A stretch of 64,000 bases of DNA, taken from assembly GCA_037143335.1 (NCBI GenBank), contig JBAWZA010000001.1, forward strand, positions 301,574 to 365,573. The letters run 5' to 3'. A model generated the notes under the pieces. It had not been told where the DNA came from and ran no database searches. It saw only the letters and a program-made list of their open reading frames with translations. This DNA comes from PALSA-1296 sp037143335 (lineage in GTDB: Bacteria; Bacteroidota; Ignavibacteria; Palsa-1295). Shown in pieces: positions 1 through 8,364 of the stretch (positions are counted from its first letter, which is position 1; every line of letters starts with the position of its first letter). A program made the translations under genes and the position numbers.

Positions 1-534
1 ACAAGAAAAATTTATGATGCTGGAGAGCCCATCGAATTCTCTGGTCAAATTTATGATGAGAGCTATGTGCCGATTGACGGCGCGATGGTTACTGTCTCGG
101 TCACGGGAAAAAATCTTGCAGCGCCACTGCCGCTCACACTTACTTCGATCTCGAACGGAAGATACTCCGCTCGGCTCCCACAAGGTTTAGCTGCTGGAGA
201 CTATTTTTATAAGGGCGAGGCAAGGTTAGGCACGAAAGAACTCGGGACGGATGCAGGACGATTTAATGTAGGTGAGTACTCCCCCGAATTTGCCGAACCG
301 CGGATGCGTTCTGATATTCTCAGAGAGATGGCGGCACGGACAAACGGTAAATTCTATGTGCCCGAAAATACTGCAACGGTGTTGAAAGATATAGAATCGA
401 ATCCAAATTTTCGTGCAAAAAAAATAGATGAGAAAACGGATTTCGAAGGTAGGAACATGTGGCCGTTGCTTCTAGTAGCTGTTGCATTATTTTCTACGGA
501 GTGGTTCATTCGCAAACGAACGGGAATGTTATGA
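1..534 (+). CDS. C-terminal part of a membrane protein of the VWA/BatA-like type (5' truncated)
   Basis: The frame is open from base 1, so the true start lies upstream of the window and about 177 residues remain. The visible part is beta-rich and Ig-like. It is followed by a stretch (bases 298-380) with the pattern 'MRSDILREMAARTNGKFY', which resembles the tail of von Willebrand factor A-type membrane proteins, where a Leu..LA..TgG.fy motif comes before the last membrane helix. The protein ends with one hydrophobic helix (MWPLLLVAVALFSTEWF) and a short basic tail, so most of it would be periplasmic. Its stop overlaps the next start by four bases (ATGA), so the two genes are translationally coupled. 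The family assignment is by resemblance only; the diagnostic VWA core is not in the window. Confidence 0.6.
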   Translation, partial: TRKIYDAGEPIEFSGQIYDESYVPIDGAMVTVSVTGKNLAAPLPLTLTSISNGRYSARLPQGLAAGDYFYKGEARLGTKELGTDAGRFNVGEYSPEFAEPRMRSDILREMAARTNGKFYVPENTATVLKDIESNPNFRAKKIDEKTDFEGRNMWPLLLVAVALFSTEWFIRKRTGML

Positions 535-1256
535 TTAGTTCTCATTTTACCAAACAGATACTTCTTGTCATCCTGCTCGTGGTTTCGTGCAAAGTATTTG
601 CTCAATCAAGAACTGATTCACTTACTCCTCCTCTTGATGCCTATCGCCATTTTATCATGCCAACGGCACGACCCATAGAAGGCGCATACGTTGGCTTTTG
701 GGAACTGGCATTTTTACAAGCAGGCGTTGGGTTCGGAAATATTTTCTCGGTCACCGGTGGAATCACCGTACTTCCGACTGTAGCATTCAGATCGCAGTTT
801 GCATTTTTGCAAGCGAAGGCTACACTCGCTGACGAATCAGGAATTGCATTCGCTGTCGGAGCGAACATGCTCCGACTAACCAGTGACAATATCTACCTCC
901 ATGCTTTCATTGTCGGCACGACTGAAATGCAAAACGAAACGCGCTATACCGGGATGATTTTTTTTAAGGCTAGTGGTCCTGATTATCCGATTGTGAATGT
1001 CTCGCCGTATGGACAGTTTAGTTTTACCTATGGTAGCAATCTTGGTGCTGGCATCGGATTCGATACACCTATAAAGGGAATACCAAATACTCGTATCGTT
1101 GCAGAGATATGGAATCACGATCTCACCTCCGTTAGTAAATTTGGATTACTTTTTGCGGCACGAATCGAGAGTTCTCGCTTTAGCTCCGATTTTGGATTCA
1201 TGTATTTCTCGTTACCGCTCCTTGCACCGGTCGCTAATTTTGTTTGGCGGATTTGA
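531..1256 (+). CDS. Secreted or outer-membrane beta-barrel-like protein of unknown function
   Basis: This 241-residue protein begins MISSHFTKQILLVILL and has a clear signal peptide ending near VFAQ. The start at 531 is chosen because it overlaps the upstream stop in an ATGA and places the signal peptide at the N-terminus; a longer in-frame reading from 459 would bury it. The rest alternates short hydrophobic and polar strands rich in Gly and aromatic residues (for example GVGFGNIFSVTGG and GQFSFTYGSN) and ends in an aromatic-rich segment with a hydrophobic last strand. This resembles a small outer-membrane barrel. I do not recognise a named family. The coupling suggests it works with the preceding membrane protein. 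Confidence 0.6.
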   Translation: MISSHFTKQILLVILLVVSCKVFAQSRTDSLTPPLDAYRHFIMPTARPIEGAYVGFWELAFLQAGVGFGNIFSVTGGITVLPTVAFRSQFAFLQAKATLADESGIAFAVGANMLRLTSDNIYLHAFIVGTTEMQNETRYTGMIFFKASGPDYPIVNVSPYGQFSFTYGSNLGAGIGFDTPIKGIPNTRIVAEIWNHDLTSVSKFGLLFAARIESSRFSSDFGFMYFSLPLLAPVANFVWRI

Positions 1257-1453
1257 CGCAAGGGAGTTCGCAGAAAATGTAACTCAAGGTTACTCAGCTT
1301 CTTTAGATATGCAAGCCGAATCCGCATCGCATTATAGTCCGACCTATCTATATAAATGGCAGTGTATAATCCAGAGAAATCCTTTCCCGAAACCCTATCC
1401 CCCTGTAATCTGTTTACACGCGACTAAAATTTACTCTTTATATCAAAGCCCAA

Positions 1454-2860
1454 ATGAATCAAGGTATTATTGCACAGATTATCGGACCCGTACTTGATAT
1501 TGATTTCTCAGCCGGAAAACTTCCCTCTATTCTCAATGCTGTCAGAGTCCCTCGTATCAACGCTGATGGCAAGCAGGAGGATTTGATTTGCGAAGTGCAG
1601 CAGCATCTTGGCGAAGACCGTGTCCGAGCTGTGGCAATGGACTCAACCGACGGACTCACTCGCGGCATTCCCGCTTTCGATACTGGTGCACCGATTTCTG
1701 TACCTGTTGGACCAAACTCACTTGGCAGATTGATTAACGTCACCGGCCAGACGATTGATGGTGGTCCACAAATTGAATCAAAGTATTCGTGGCCGATTCA
1801 CCGCGATGCTCCGAAATTTGAAGACCTTTCAACGAAGGCAGAAATTCTCGAAACAGGAATTAAAGTTATTGATTTGCTCGAGCCATACTCTAAAGGTGGA
1901 AAGACTGGTCTCTTCGGTGGTGCAGGGGTAGGAAAGACTGTTGTTATCATGGAGCTGATCCATAACATCGCAATGCATCACGGTGGTTACTCTGTATTTG
2001 GTGGTGTAGGCGAGCGTACTCGTGAAGGAAATGATCTTTACCTCGAAATGAAAGAGGGCGGAGTTCTTGATAAAACAGTTCTCGTATTCGGTCAGATGAA
2101 CGAACCACCTGGAGCACGTCAGCGTGTCGGACTGACTGCCTTGACATTCGCTGAGTACTTCCGCGATGAAGAGGGTAAGGACGTGTTGTTATTCATTGAT
2201 AATATCTTCCGTTTCACTCAAGCAGGTTCTGAAGTGTCAGCACTCCTTGGGCGTATGCCATCAGCAGTAGGTTATCAGCCTACGCTTGCTACCGAGATGG
2301 GACAGTTACAAGAGCGTATTACTTCGACAAAGAAAGGCTCAATCACCTCTGTACAGGCTATTTATGTGCCTGCTGATGACTTAACCGATCCTGCACCAGC
2401 CGCAGCATTTGCTCACTTAGATGCAACGACGGTTTTGTCACGTGCAATTTCAGAGCTTGGTATTTACCCGGCAGTTGATCCACTCGATTCAACAAGCAGA
2501 ATCCTCACACCCGATGTTGTTGGAAACGATCACTACGATACCGCTCGCGGAGTACAAAATATTTTGCAGCAGTATAAAGATTTGCAAGATATCATCAACA
2601 TCCTCGGTATGGATGAACTTTCCGACGAAGATAAATTAATTGTGAAGCGCGCAAGAAAAGTACAAAAATTCTTATCACAACCATTCTTCGTTGCTGAACA
2701 ATTCACGGGACTCAAAGGAAAGTATGTAAAGCTCGAAGATTCGATCCGTAGCTTCAAGATGATTCTCTCCGGAGAGTGCGACGACCTCCCTGAGCAAGCA
2801 TTCCACATGGTCGGAGCCATCGAAGAAGTCTTCGAGAAAGCAAAGACGATTGAGCAGTAA
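1454..2860 (+). CDS. atpD: F1 ATP synthase subunit beta
   Basis: The 468-residue catalytic subunit of F1 interconverts ADP plus phosphate and ATP on the cytoplasmic face of the membrane. The N-terminal barrel opens with GIIAQIIGPVLDIDF. The Walker A loop GGAGVGKT lies at residues 155-162, followed by GERTREGND with the catalytic Glu and the Walker B segment VLLFIDNIFRFTQ; the family motif GQMNEPPGAR and a normal C-terminal helical domain are present. Length is usual for the family. No other ATP synthase gene is adjacent: atpC lies 1.2 kb downstream beyond two DNA-repair-type genes. A strong intrinsic terminator follows at 2897-2935. The 197-base gap upstream (1257-1453) holds no recognisable gene. 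Confidence 0.98.
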   Translation: MNQGIIAQIIGPVLDIDFSAGKLPSILNAVRVPRINADGKQEDLICEVQQHLGEDRVRAVAMDSTDGLTRGIPAFDTGAPISVPVGPNSLGRLINVTGQTIDGGPQIESKYSWPIHRDAPKFEDLSTKAEILETGIKVIDLLEPYSKGGKTGLFGGAGVGKTVVIMELIHNIAMHHGGYSVFGGVGERTREGNDLYLEMKEGGVLDKTVLVFGQMNEPPGARQRVGLTALTFAEYFRDEEGKDVLLFIDNIFRFTQAGSEVSALLGRMPSAVGYQPTLATEMGQLQERITSTKKGSITSVQAIYVPADDLTDPAPAAAFAHLDATTVLSRAISELGIYPAVDPLDSTSRILTPDVVGNDHYDTARGVQNILQQYKDLQDIINILGMDELSDEDKLIVKRARKVQKFLSQPFFVAEQFTGLKGKYVKLEDSIRSFKMILSGECDDLPEQAFHMVGAIEEVFEKAKTIEQ

Positions 2861-2896
2861 GCGTCTTTTTTTCTTTTTCATTCGTAAATTATTTTA

Positions 2897-2935
2897 TTGA
2901 GCATTGATGTTGTCAATGCTCAATTTCTTTTTTTA
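2897..2935 (+). terminator. Rho-independent terminator after atpD
   Basis: A perfect 10-bp stem (TTGAGCATTG at 2897-2906, CAATGCTCAA at 2914-2923) encloses a 7-base loop and is followed at once by a T-rich run (TTTCTTTTTTTT, 2924-2935). It ends only four bases before the ATG of tag at 2940, so downstream transcription must come from read-through or from a promoter inside or near this element. Confidence 0.88.
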
Positions 2936-2939
2936 TGCT

Positions 2940-3521
2940 ATGTCCGAAATTATTCGTTGCGGCTGGTCTATAAATGAACCGATCTATACTGAGTATCACG
3001 ATCATGAGTGGGGGATTCCTGTTCATGATGATAGAAAATTATTTGAGTTTCTGATCCTGGAAGGTGCGCAGGCTGGGCTTTCGTGGTTGACTATTCTCAA
3101 AAAAAGAGAAGGCTATCGAAAAGCGTTTGCTGATTTTGATGTGAATAAAGTAGCACGCTATTCGGATGAGAAGATTGAAAAATTATTACTCGATCCCTCC
3201 ATCATTCGTAACAAACTGAAGGTGCGATCTGCTGTTACGAATGCGAAAGCATTTTTGAAAGTGCAAGAAGAATTCGGAAGCTTTGATAAATATATCTGGC
3301 AATTCACGGATGGAAAAATAATTCAGAACGCCCGTAAAAATTTAAAGGAAGTTCCGGCACGGACGGCAGAATCGGATGCGATGAGCAAAGATTTGATCTC
3401 ACGCGGATTTAAGTTCGTTGGTTCGACAATTATGTATGCCCACATGCAAGCAACTGGAATGGTTAACGATCACGTTGTTGATTGCTTCAGACATAAAGAA
3501 TTATCCAAAAAATCGAAATGA
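2940..3521 (+). CDS. tag: DNA-3-methyladenine glycosylase I
   Basis: This 193-residue enzyme removes 3-methyladenine from alkylated DNA, the first step of base excision repair. The start MSEIIRCGW at 2940 is chosen by family alignment; the frame also opens at 2904, but that start would lie inside the terminator hairpin. The metal-binding residues of the TagI family are in place: Cys7 in RCGW, His20 in YHDHEWG, and the C-terminal pair in NDHVVDC. The family signature LEGAQAGLSWLTIL is intact. The stop overlaps the next gene by ATGA, so tag and the DinB-like gene form a coupled pair nested between atpD and atpC. Confidence 0.95.
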   Translation: MSEIIRCGWSINEPIYTEYHDHEWGIPVHDDRKLFEFLILEGAQAGLSWLTILKKREGYRKAFADFDVNKVARYSDEKIEKLLLDPSIIRNKLKVRSAVTNAKAFLKVQEEFGSFDKYIWQFTDGKIIQNARKNLKEVPARTAESDAMSKDLISRGFKFVGSTIMYAHMQATGMVNDHVVDCFRHKELSKKSK

Positions 3522-3988
3522 CAAAAACTTACCGAACAGGTGGATTAGGTGCAATGCAAGATGAGTACGAGCGCGCCACAGTTGATCTCTTGAGTATTCT
3601 CGAGATGATGCCTGATGAGGTCTATGAAAAAATTTATACGAACGAACGGGAGTCTATTAATTCGATTCAGAAGATGATGTTGCATATCATCGGCGCGGGA
3701 TACGGGTATGCAAATAAAATTCGTAAAACTATCGGCGTTGATGTCAGTACTGAACGTCCGAAAGAATTAATGAGTCGCCTTGATTCAATTTCCGGTTTAA
3801 AGAAATTATTATCATACAGCTCAGACACGTTCGAGGGGAAATGGAGCATGAGTGATGACGAACTTGATGCTACGAAAATGATGTCTCCGTGGAAAGTAGA
3901 ATACTCCATCGAGCAAATGATGGAACATGCAATCGTGCATATCCTGAGACATCGCAGACAGATTGAGAGAGTCATGGAACGTAGTTAG
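3518..3988 (+). CDS. DinB/YfiT-like four-helix metal-dependent protein
   Basis: The 156-residue helical protein has the layout of the DinB (DNA-damage-inducible) superfamily. A His sits at the end of a helix near residue 55 (MMLHIIGAGYGYAN), and a final helix carries two spaced His residues (MEHAIVHILRHRRQIER), which would make the usual three-His metal site. Members of the superfamily include thiol-dependent transferases and proteins of unknown role; the substrate cannot be told from sequence. The start overlaps the tag stop by four bases, so the two are co-translated, consistent with an alkylation or thiol-stress role. Only 39 bases separate it from atpC, with no terminator. Confidence 0.8.
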   Translation: MTKTYRTGGLGAMQDEYERATVDLLSILEMMPDEVYEKIYTNERESINSIQKMMLHIIGAGYGYANKIRKTIGVDVSTERPKELMSRLDSISGLKKLLSYSSDTFEGKWSMSDDELDATKMMSPWKVEYSIEQMMEHAIVHILRHRRQIERVMERS

Positions 3989-4027
3989 AAGAAATTTTCT
4001 CCGATTGAATCGTGTTTTCTCCCCGCT

Positions 4028-4435
4028 ATGTCAAAAATAATTAACCTAAAAATCGTTACGCCTACGAAGACAGTCTTTGAAGGCGAAGTTCAGAATTTTA
4101 CAGCGCCCGGCGCTTTAGGCACATTCCAGGTTCTCTATGACCATGCGCCGATTGTGTCCAAGCTTGTTCCGGGCACTCTGAAGTATGTACTTGCTTCTGG
4201 TGCGGCTGAGTATTATTATGTCTCCGGCGGATTTTTAGAGCTGCATAAAAATAGCGGTACAGTCCTCGCTGAAAGTGCGGAGCTACCAAGCCAGATCAGC
4301 ATCGCTGAGGTCGAATCACATATTGCCGACTTGCGCGGGCGATATGCCGATCACTCTCTTGGTATGACGAACGACCAGTATCATGCCGAACTCGAAGAGG
4401 CTAATGCTCGGCTTACCGTAGCAAAATTGCGTTAG
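4028..4435 (+). CDS. atpC: F1 ATP synthase subunit epsilon
   Basis: The 135-residue central-stalk subunit couples rotation to catalysis and can inhibit ATP hydrolysis. The N-terminal beta-sandwich is clear: VTPTKTVFEGEVQNFTAPGALGTFQVLYDHAPIVSKL contains the conserved T.pG.lGdfgvl..HaP pattern (written here for recognition in separate parts TAPGALGTF and YDHAPIV). The C-terminal half is helical (AEVESHIADL, then an Ala/Glu-rich helix). It is normally directly after atpD; here tag and the DinB-like gene intervene. No promoter or terminator is visible in the 39 bases before it, so it is probably transcribed with tag. Confidence 0.93.
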   Translation: MSKIINLKIVTPTKTVFEGEVQNFTAPGALGTFQVLYDHAPIVSKLVPGTLKYVLASGAAEYYYVSGGFLELHKNSGTVLAESAELPSQISIAEVESHIADLRGRYADHSLGMTNDQYHAELEEANARLTVAKLR

Positions 4436-4450
4436 GTTCTTGTCCGCGAT

Positions 4451-5338
4451 TTGCGCTCCCCACATGTGAAAGATTATTATTCCATACTCGGCATTCCCCG
4501 CTACGCTTCCGAGCAGACAATAAAAGATGCATACCGCCGACTCGCGAAACGATGGCACCCCGACGCGAATAACGGGGATGAACATGCTCAGCGCATGATG
4601 CAAGACTTAAACCGTGCTAAAGAAGTCCTCTTTGAAGCCGATACACGTCAAGAGTATCGCAGAGTTCTCGAATTGCAAGATGCACTTTCAGCGGATAATA
4701 TCAAGCGCCTCAAAAAAACTTTCCGAGATCGCAGGTTCGAAACGCCTTCTGAAATGCCAGAGATGCGCCCTTTCCCCAGAGCAAAATTCATTTTATTGAT
4801 GGCGTTGCTCGCAATAACCATTACGATTGCTATCGTAAAATTATCTGAGATGAGTAATGCGCCTCAGAATAAATTTGATCCCGTGGAGAGTCTCATCCGA
4901 AGGAATCAGAAGACCGAATTATTTCCAGTCGCAGAAGTTGATACCATCCGCGTGCCTGATGTGCCAATCGAAAGGCTATCGCAGATGGCAACAGTACTTG
5001 CGATGATGAATGAGTACAAAGGCGCGGAAAAATATTGGGCGAAATGCCTGGCAATGGATTCAACTAACATCGAGATTACGACGAGCTTGATGCTTGCGTA
5101 TCTTCGGCAGGGCGAGATAGCAAAGGCAGTCGAGACCGTCCGCGATCATGTGAGGGTTGATACAAATCTTGTTGTGATGTACTCGCTGCTTGGTGAATAT
5201 TTCACCAAAGATCACAAGCCGATGGACGCATCAAACGCATTCGAAAAGGTTGTGGAAGTAGGTGCAAAAGTACAGAGTCCTTCGGAACGAATTAGAGAAT
5301 ACATTCTTCGTGCCAAGAAAATAATTGCAAAAGGATAA
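4451..5338 (+). CDS. Membrane-anchored J-domain protein with C-terminal TPR-like repeats
   Basis: A J-domain occupies the N-terminus (KDYYSILGIP, with the HPD motif that stimulates DnaK ATPase at residues 36-38). A basic linker follows, then one hydrophobic helix (KFILLMALLAITITIAIVKL, about residues 116-135), and a C-terminal part with TPR-like helices (SQMATVLAMMNEYKGAEKYW and AYLRQGEIAKAVE). The topology implied is a cytoplasmic J-domain tethered to the inner membrane with a periplasmic TPR region. The start is either TTG at 4451 or GTG at 4466; the latter gives the more usual J-domain N-terminus (VKDYY), and neither has a Shine-Dalgarno site. It lacks the Gly/Phe and zinc-finger regions of DnaJ, so it is not the general chaperone. 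Confidence 0.85.
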   Translation: MRSPHVKDYYSILGIPRYASEQTIKDAYRRLAKRWHPDANNGDEHAQRMMQDLNRAKEVLFEADTRQEYRRVLELQDALSADNIKRLKKTFRDRRFETPSEMPEMRPFPRAKFILLMALLAITITIAIVKLSEMSNAPQNKFDPVESLIRRNQKTELFPVAEVDTIRVPDVPIERLSQMATVLAMMNEYKGAEKYWAKCLAMDSTNIEITTSLMLAYLRQGEIAKAVETVRDHVRVDTNLVVMYSLLGEYFTKDHKPMDASNAFEKVVEVGAKVQSPSERIREYILRAKKIIAKG

Positions 5339-5400
5339 ACGAAAGCGAGAACGGTTTGTTTTCATTCGCGAATTTTACCGCAGTTTTTTTAATCTGACCC

Positions 5401-6516
5401 ATGCGCCCAACACGCGCTCTGATTTCACAGGATAATTTTCTTCACAACCTCCGATTTATTCGGAGCAAGATAGGAGCGAAGCCACTGATTATGGCTGTCG
5501 TGAAGGCTAATGCCTATGGACACGATCTCCGCATCATCGCAAACTTTGCAATCGAATCCGGAGAAGTTGGCTATTTCGGAGTTGCAACGGAAGAAGAAGG
5601 AGTCGAACTTCGCAAACTGACCACACTACCAATTCTTGTTCTTACCTCTGCTTTAAAGAATGAGGTTGAGACCTTCATCGAGAACGATCTCGAATTCACG
5701 ATTTGCACTCACGAAGAATTAACGAGTATCTCCGAAGCCGCCAAACGCTTATCGAAAAAAGCGAAAGTTCACTTAAAAGTTGATACCGGAATGCGCCGCA
5801 TTGGCATTGAGCCGAGTGAAGCACTGGGTTTTGCAAAAACAATTTCGAATCATAGTAAGTCAATAGAATTTTGTGGAATCACCACGCATTTTGCAACGAG
5901 CGATGAAATTGATTTCGGATTTTTCAATAAGCAATCGCAGCGATTCGAAGATGTCGTCCGATCGGTTCGCGAATCGGGGATTGCAGTGACATTAGCTCAC
6001 GCCGCCAACTCCGGGGCCATCTTGCAACATGCAGATATGAGTTCATTTGATATGGTGCGCCCAGGGATAGCACTCTACGGATACGCACCATCCAAAGAAA
6101 TTGACGAAGAATTCGGTGTACACCTCAAGCCTGTATTAGAGCTCGTCAGCTCGGTAGTTTTTACGAAAAGAATTTTGGCAGGAGAAGGGGTTAGTTACAA
6201 TCTAAGGTGGACAGCATCCCAAGATACGAACATCGCTACTGTTCCCGCTGGTTACGGCGACGGTTATCCTCGTTTACTTACGAATCAGACAGTAGCACTG
6301 ATAAATGGGAAGCAATATCCGATAAGGGGGACAATCTGCATGGATCAGATGATGATTGAAACGGGTGATGATGAAGTTCGTATTGGCGACGAAGTGATAT
6401 TACTGTCTTCACGTTTGCCACAAATTTCAGCGATGGGGATAGGAAATAAAATCGGGACTATTCCATACGAAGTCTTAACAAATATTAGTGCACGTGTACC
6501 AAGAATAATCCAATGA
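5401..6516 (+). CDS. alr: Alanine racemase
   Basis: The 371-residue PLP enzyme interconverts L- and D-alanine for peptidoglycan. The PLP lysine is K35 in AVVKANAYGH and the second catalytic base is Y266 in GVSYNLRW; AGYGDGYPR and GTICMDQMM are further family motifs, and the length is usual for single-domain Alr. Its stop overlaps the start of the next gene (caATGA), which makes it the first gene of a coupled envelope operon with the GDP-mannose pyrophosphorylase and RlpA-like genes. The 62 bases upstream show no clear promoter. Confidence 0.97.
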   Translation: MRPTRALISQDNFLHNLRFIRSKIGAKPLIMAVVKANAYGHDLRIIANFAIESGEVGYFGVATEEEGVELRKLTTLPILVLTSALKNEVETFIENDLEFTICTHEELTSISEAAKRLSKKAKVHLKVDTGMRRIGIEPSEALGFAKTISNHSKSIEFCGITTHFATSDEIDFGFFNKQSQRFEDVVRSVRESGIAVTLAHAANSGAILQHADMSSFDMVRPGIALYGYAPSKEIDEEFGVHLKPVLELVSSVVFTKRILAGEGVSYNLRWTASQDTNIATVPAGYGDGYPRLLTNQTVALINGKQYPIRGTICMDQMMIETGDDEVRIGDEVILLSSRLPQISAMGIGNKIGTIPYEVLTNISARVPRIIQ

Positions 6517-7640
6517 TGATGAAAATATGTCCTGTGATAATGGCAGGTGGCGTAGGAACTCGGTTTTGGCCAGCCAGCAGAGAAGCGCGACCAAAACAGT
6601 TGCTTGATATTGTTTCGAAGGATAAGACCTTACTCGAACTCACGCTCCAGCGCGTAGCCAGATTTTCCGCCCCCGAAGATGTTATCATCATCACGAACAT
6701 CTTGCACGACGAGGCACTCAAAAACTTCGCACCGGGAATTCCAGAACAAAATATCATTGCTGAGCCAATCGGCAGAAACACTGCACCGTGCATTGCACTT
6801 GCTGCAAAGATCATCAACGAGCGACACGGAGAGAATGCGGTAATGGTTGTACTCCCAGCCGATCACCTGATCAAGAATGAAGAGGAGTTTACCAGAATCA
6901 TCGAACGTGCTTCGCGCCTTGCAGTTGCAACGGAAGCTCTTGTGACAATTGGTATTCATCCAACCAGACCAGAGACGGGTTACGGATACTTACAACTGGA
7001 TGAAGAACGTCTGCCTTTGCAACGTGAGCTACCACTTTTTTCAGAATTTGAGTTGAGAGATATTTTTCGCGTTAAGCGTTTTGCCGAGAAACCGGATAAC
7101 GAGACAGCGAAGCGGTTTGTAGAGTCTGGTGATTTCCTCTGGAATAGTGGAATGTTCATTTGGACTGTGAGTGCAATATGGAAAGCACTTAACGAGCATA
7201 CGCGAGAGATTACGTCGCAATTACAAGATCTCCCAAACCCTGAAGCGGTTGACTTTAAAGAAAAACTTGCTATTGCTTATAGCAAGATTCGTAGTGTCTC
7301 GATAGATTATGGTGTGATGGAACCTGCACCAAACGTCTATGCACTCCGCGCGGGGGCACTTGGATGGAGCGACGTAGGCTCATGGGACGAAGTCTGGCGC
7401 TTGGCAGAAAAGGATTTGTCGAATAATGTCATTGAAGTAGGAAAGAATATCGTATCGCGTAACTCCAAGGGATGCCTCGTTTTTTCGGAATCGAAAGAAC
7501 TGATTGTCCTAAATAATGTGAGCGATCTCGTCGTGATTCATTCGGACGATGCAATTTTAATTACTACTCGCGAGAGTGCACAGTCAGTCAAAGACGTTGT
7601 GGACTACCTCAAGCGAAGCCACCGCGAAGAATATCTATGA
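6513..7640 (+). CDS. manC: Mannose-1-phosphate guanylyltransferase
   Basis: This 375-residue sugar nucleotidyltransferase makes GDP-mannose from GTP and mannose-1-phosphate, a precursor of polysaccharides and glycans. The nucleotide-binding signature is at the N-terminus (IMAGGVGTRFWP followed by REARPKQLL), with VLPADH, ETGYGYL and VRFAEKP-like KRFAEKP downstream. GTG-style continuation WNSGMFIW and SIDYGVME are family motifs. It stops where the C-terminal cupin (isomerase) domain of bifunctional ManC/AlgA proteins would begin, so it is the short, transferase-only form. Three in-frame ATGs occur at 6513, 6516 and 6519. Overlaps with both neighbours indicate one operon. The exact hexose specificity is inferred from family resemblance. 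Confidence 0.92.
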   Translation: MMMKICPVIMAGGVGTRFWPASREARPKQLLDIVSKDKTLLELTLQRVARFSAPEDVIIITNILHDEALKNFAPGIPEQNIIAEPIGRNTAPCIALAAKIINERHGENAVMVVLPADHLIKNEEEFTRIIERASRLAVATEALVTIGIHPTRPETGYGYLQLDEERLPLQRELPLFSEFELRDIFRVKRFAEKPDNETAKRFVESGDFLWNSGMFIWTVSAIWKALNEHTREITSQLQDLPNPEAVDFKEKLAIAYSKIRSVSIDYGVMEPAPNVYALRAGALGWSDVGSWDEVWRLAEKDLSNNVIEVGKNIVSRNSKGCLVFSESKELIVLNNVSDLVVIHSDDAILITTRESAQSVKDVVDYLKRSHREEYL

Positions 7641-8068
7641 GAAGTAGAATCACTTCGGGAATAGATTTGCGTTTAATACCAACAAGCCGCACTTGGCCCT
7701 GGCTTATGCTCGCTGTTCTCTTCACACAGGGTTTAAGTAGCTGTTCCTCGCCAGTCTTGAAAGCCGTGGCGACTCAAGAGGGCTTAGCCTCGTTTTATGG
7801 CAAGGAGTTTGACGGAAGGAAAACATCGAACGGGGAGATATTTCATAAAGATGCACTTACAGCAGCCCATCGGACATATCCATTCGGAACCGTGCTTCGG
7901 GTCACAAACCTAAAAAGCGGGTCTCAGGTGGAGGTTCGGGTTAACGACAGAGGTCCAGTGAAGCCGGAGCGGATAATTGATCTTTCCTACGGAGCCGCAA
8001 AGGTGATTGGGTTAGATCGTCTGGGACTAACGAGAGTGCGTTTAGAGGTGCTGGATTGGGGGAAATAG
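7637..8068 (+). CDS. rlpA: RlpA-like double-psi beta-barrel lipoprotein
   Basis: The 143-residue protein has an N-terminal hydrophobic segment ending in a lipobox-like LSSC, with Cys36 the likely lipidated residue. The mature part is a double-psi beta-barrel of the RlpA type (ASFYGKEFDGRKTSNGE, then AAHRTYPFGTVLRV and VRVNDRGP, ending in IIDLSYGAAKVIGL). Some RlpA proteins are lytic transglycosylases acting on peptidoglycan denuded of stem peptides; whether this one is active is not shown. There is no SPOR domain. It overlaps the upstream gene by four bases and closes the alr operon. Confidence 0.88.
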   Translation: MRSRITSGIDLRLIPTSRTWPWLMLAVLFTQGLSSCSSPVLKAVATQEGLASFYGKEFDGRKTSNGEIFHKDALTAAHRTYPFGTVLRVTNLKSGSQVEVRVNDRGPVKPERIIDLSYGAAKVIGLDRLGLTRVRLEVLDWGK

Positions 8069-8186
8069 CTTTAATTCTGCAATTTTCACAAAAAAAACTG
8101 TGCATTTCGTGTAAAGTAGTGTAACAAAACTTGGCAGTCGGAGTTTATTAGTGGCATGATTTGGAAAAAAAGGAATGATTATTGAG

Positions 8187-8194
8187 TATATTTG
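8187..8194 (+). promoter_or_regulatory. Candidate -7 promoter element before tRNA-Arg
   Basis: The sequence TATATTTG matches the TAnnTTTG -7 box known for the Bacteroidetes primary sigma factor. A TTG lies 23 bases upstream at 8161-8163, slightly beyond the usual spacing. Position fits a transcript that starts near 8200 and covers the tRNA. Confidence 0.4.
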
Positions 8195-8251
8195 TAAGAA
8201 TTTACTCGTAATTTCTGCCGAAACAGTGCGAAAAGCGAGATTTTCGTATCG

Positions 8252-8325
8252 GCGCCCGTAGTTCAACTGGATAGAACGTTGGATTCCGGTTCCAAAGGTT
8301 GAGGGTTCAAGTCCTTCCGGGCGCA
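8252..8325 (+). tRNA. tRNA-Arg (anticodon CCG)
   Basis: The 74-base cloverleaf was folded by eye. The acceptor stem GCGCCCG (8252-8258) pairs with CGGGCGC (8318-8324), with discriminator A at 8325. The D stem is GTTC/GAAC. The anticodon stem TTGGA/TCCAA (8279-8283, 8291-8295) holds the loop TTCCGGT, giving anticodon CCG at 8286-8288, which reads the Arg codon CGG. The T arm GAGGG/CCTTC encloses TTCAAGT. The terminal CCA is not encoded. Confidence 0.96.
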
Positions 8326-8364
8326 CAACCCGTTTTCCATCATTGCAAAACTATAGTTGTATTC

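Noticed and set aside
1099..1497. Plus-strand frame spanning the gap before atpD
   Set aside because: It overlaps the end of the preceding gene and the start of atpD, has no family pattern, and its codon choice does not look coding.
3518..3988. DinB name considered as DNA polymerase IV
   Set aside because: The protein is a 156-residue helical His-metal protein, far too short and without polymerase motifs; it belongs to the unrelated DinB/YfiT superfamily.
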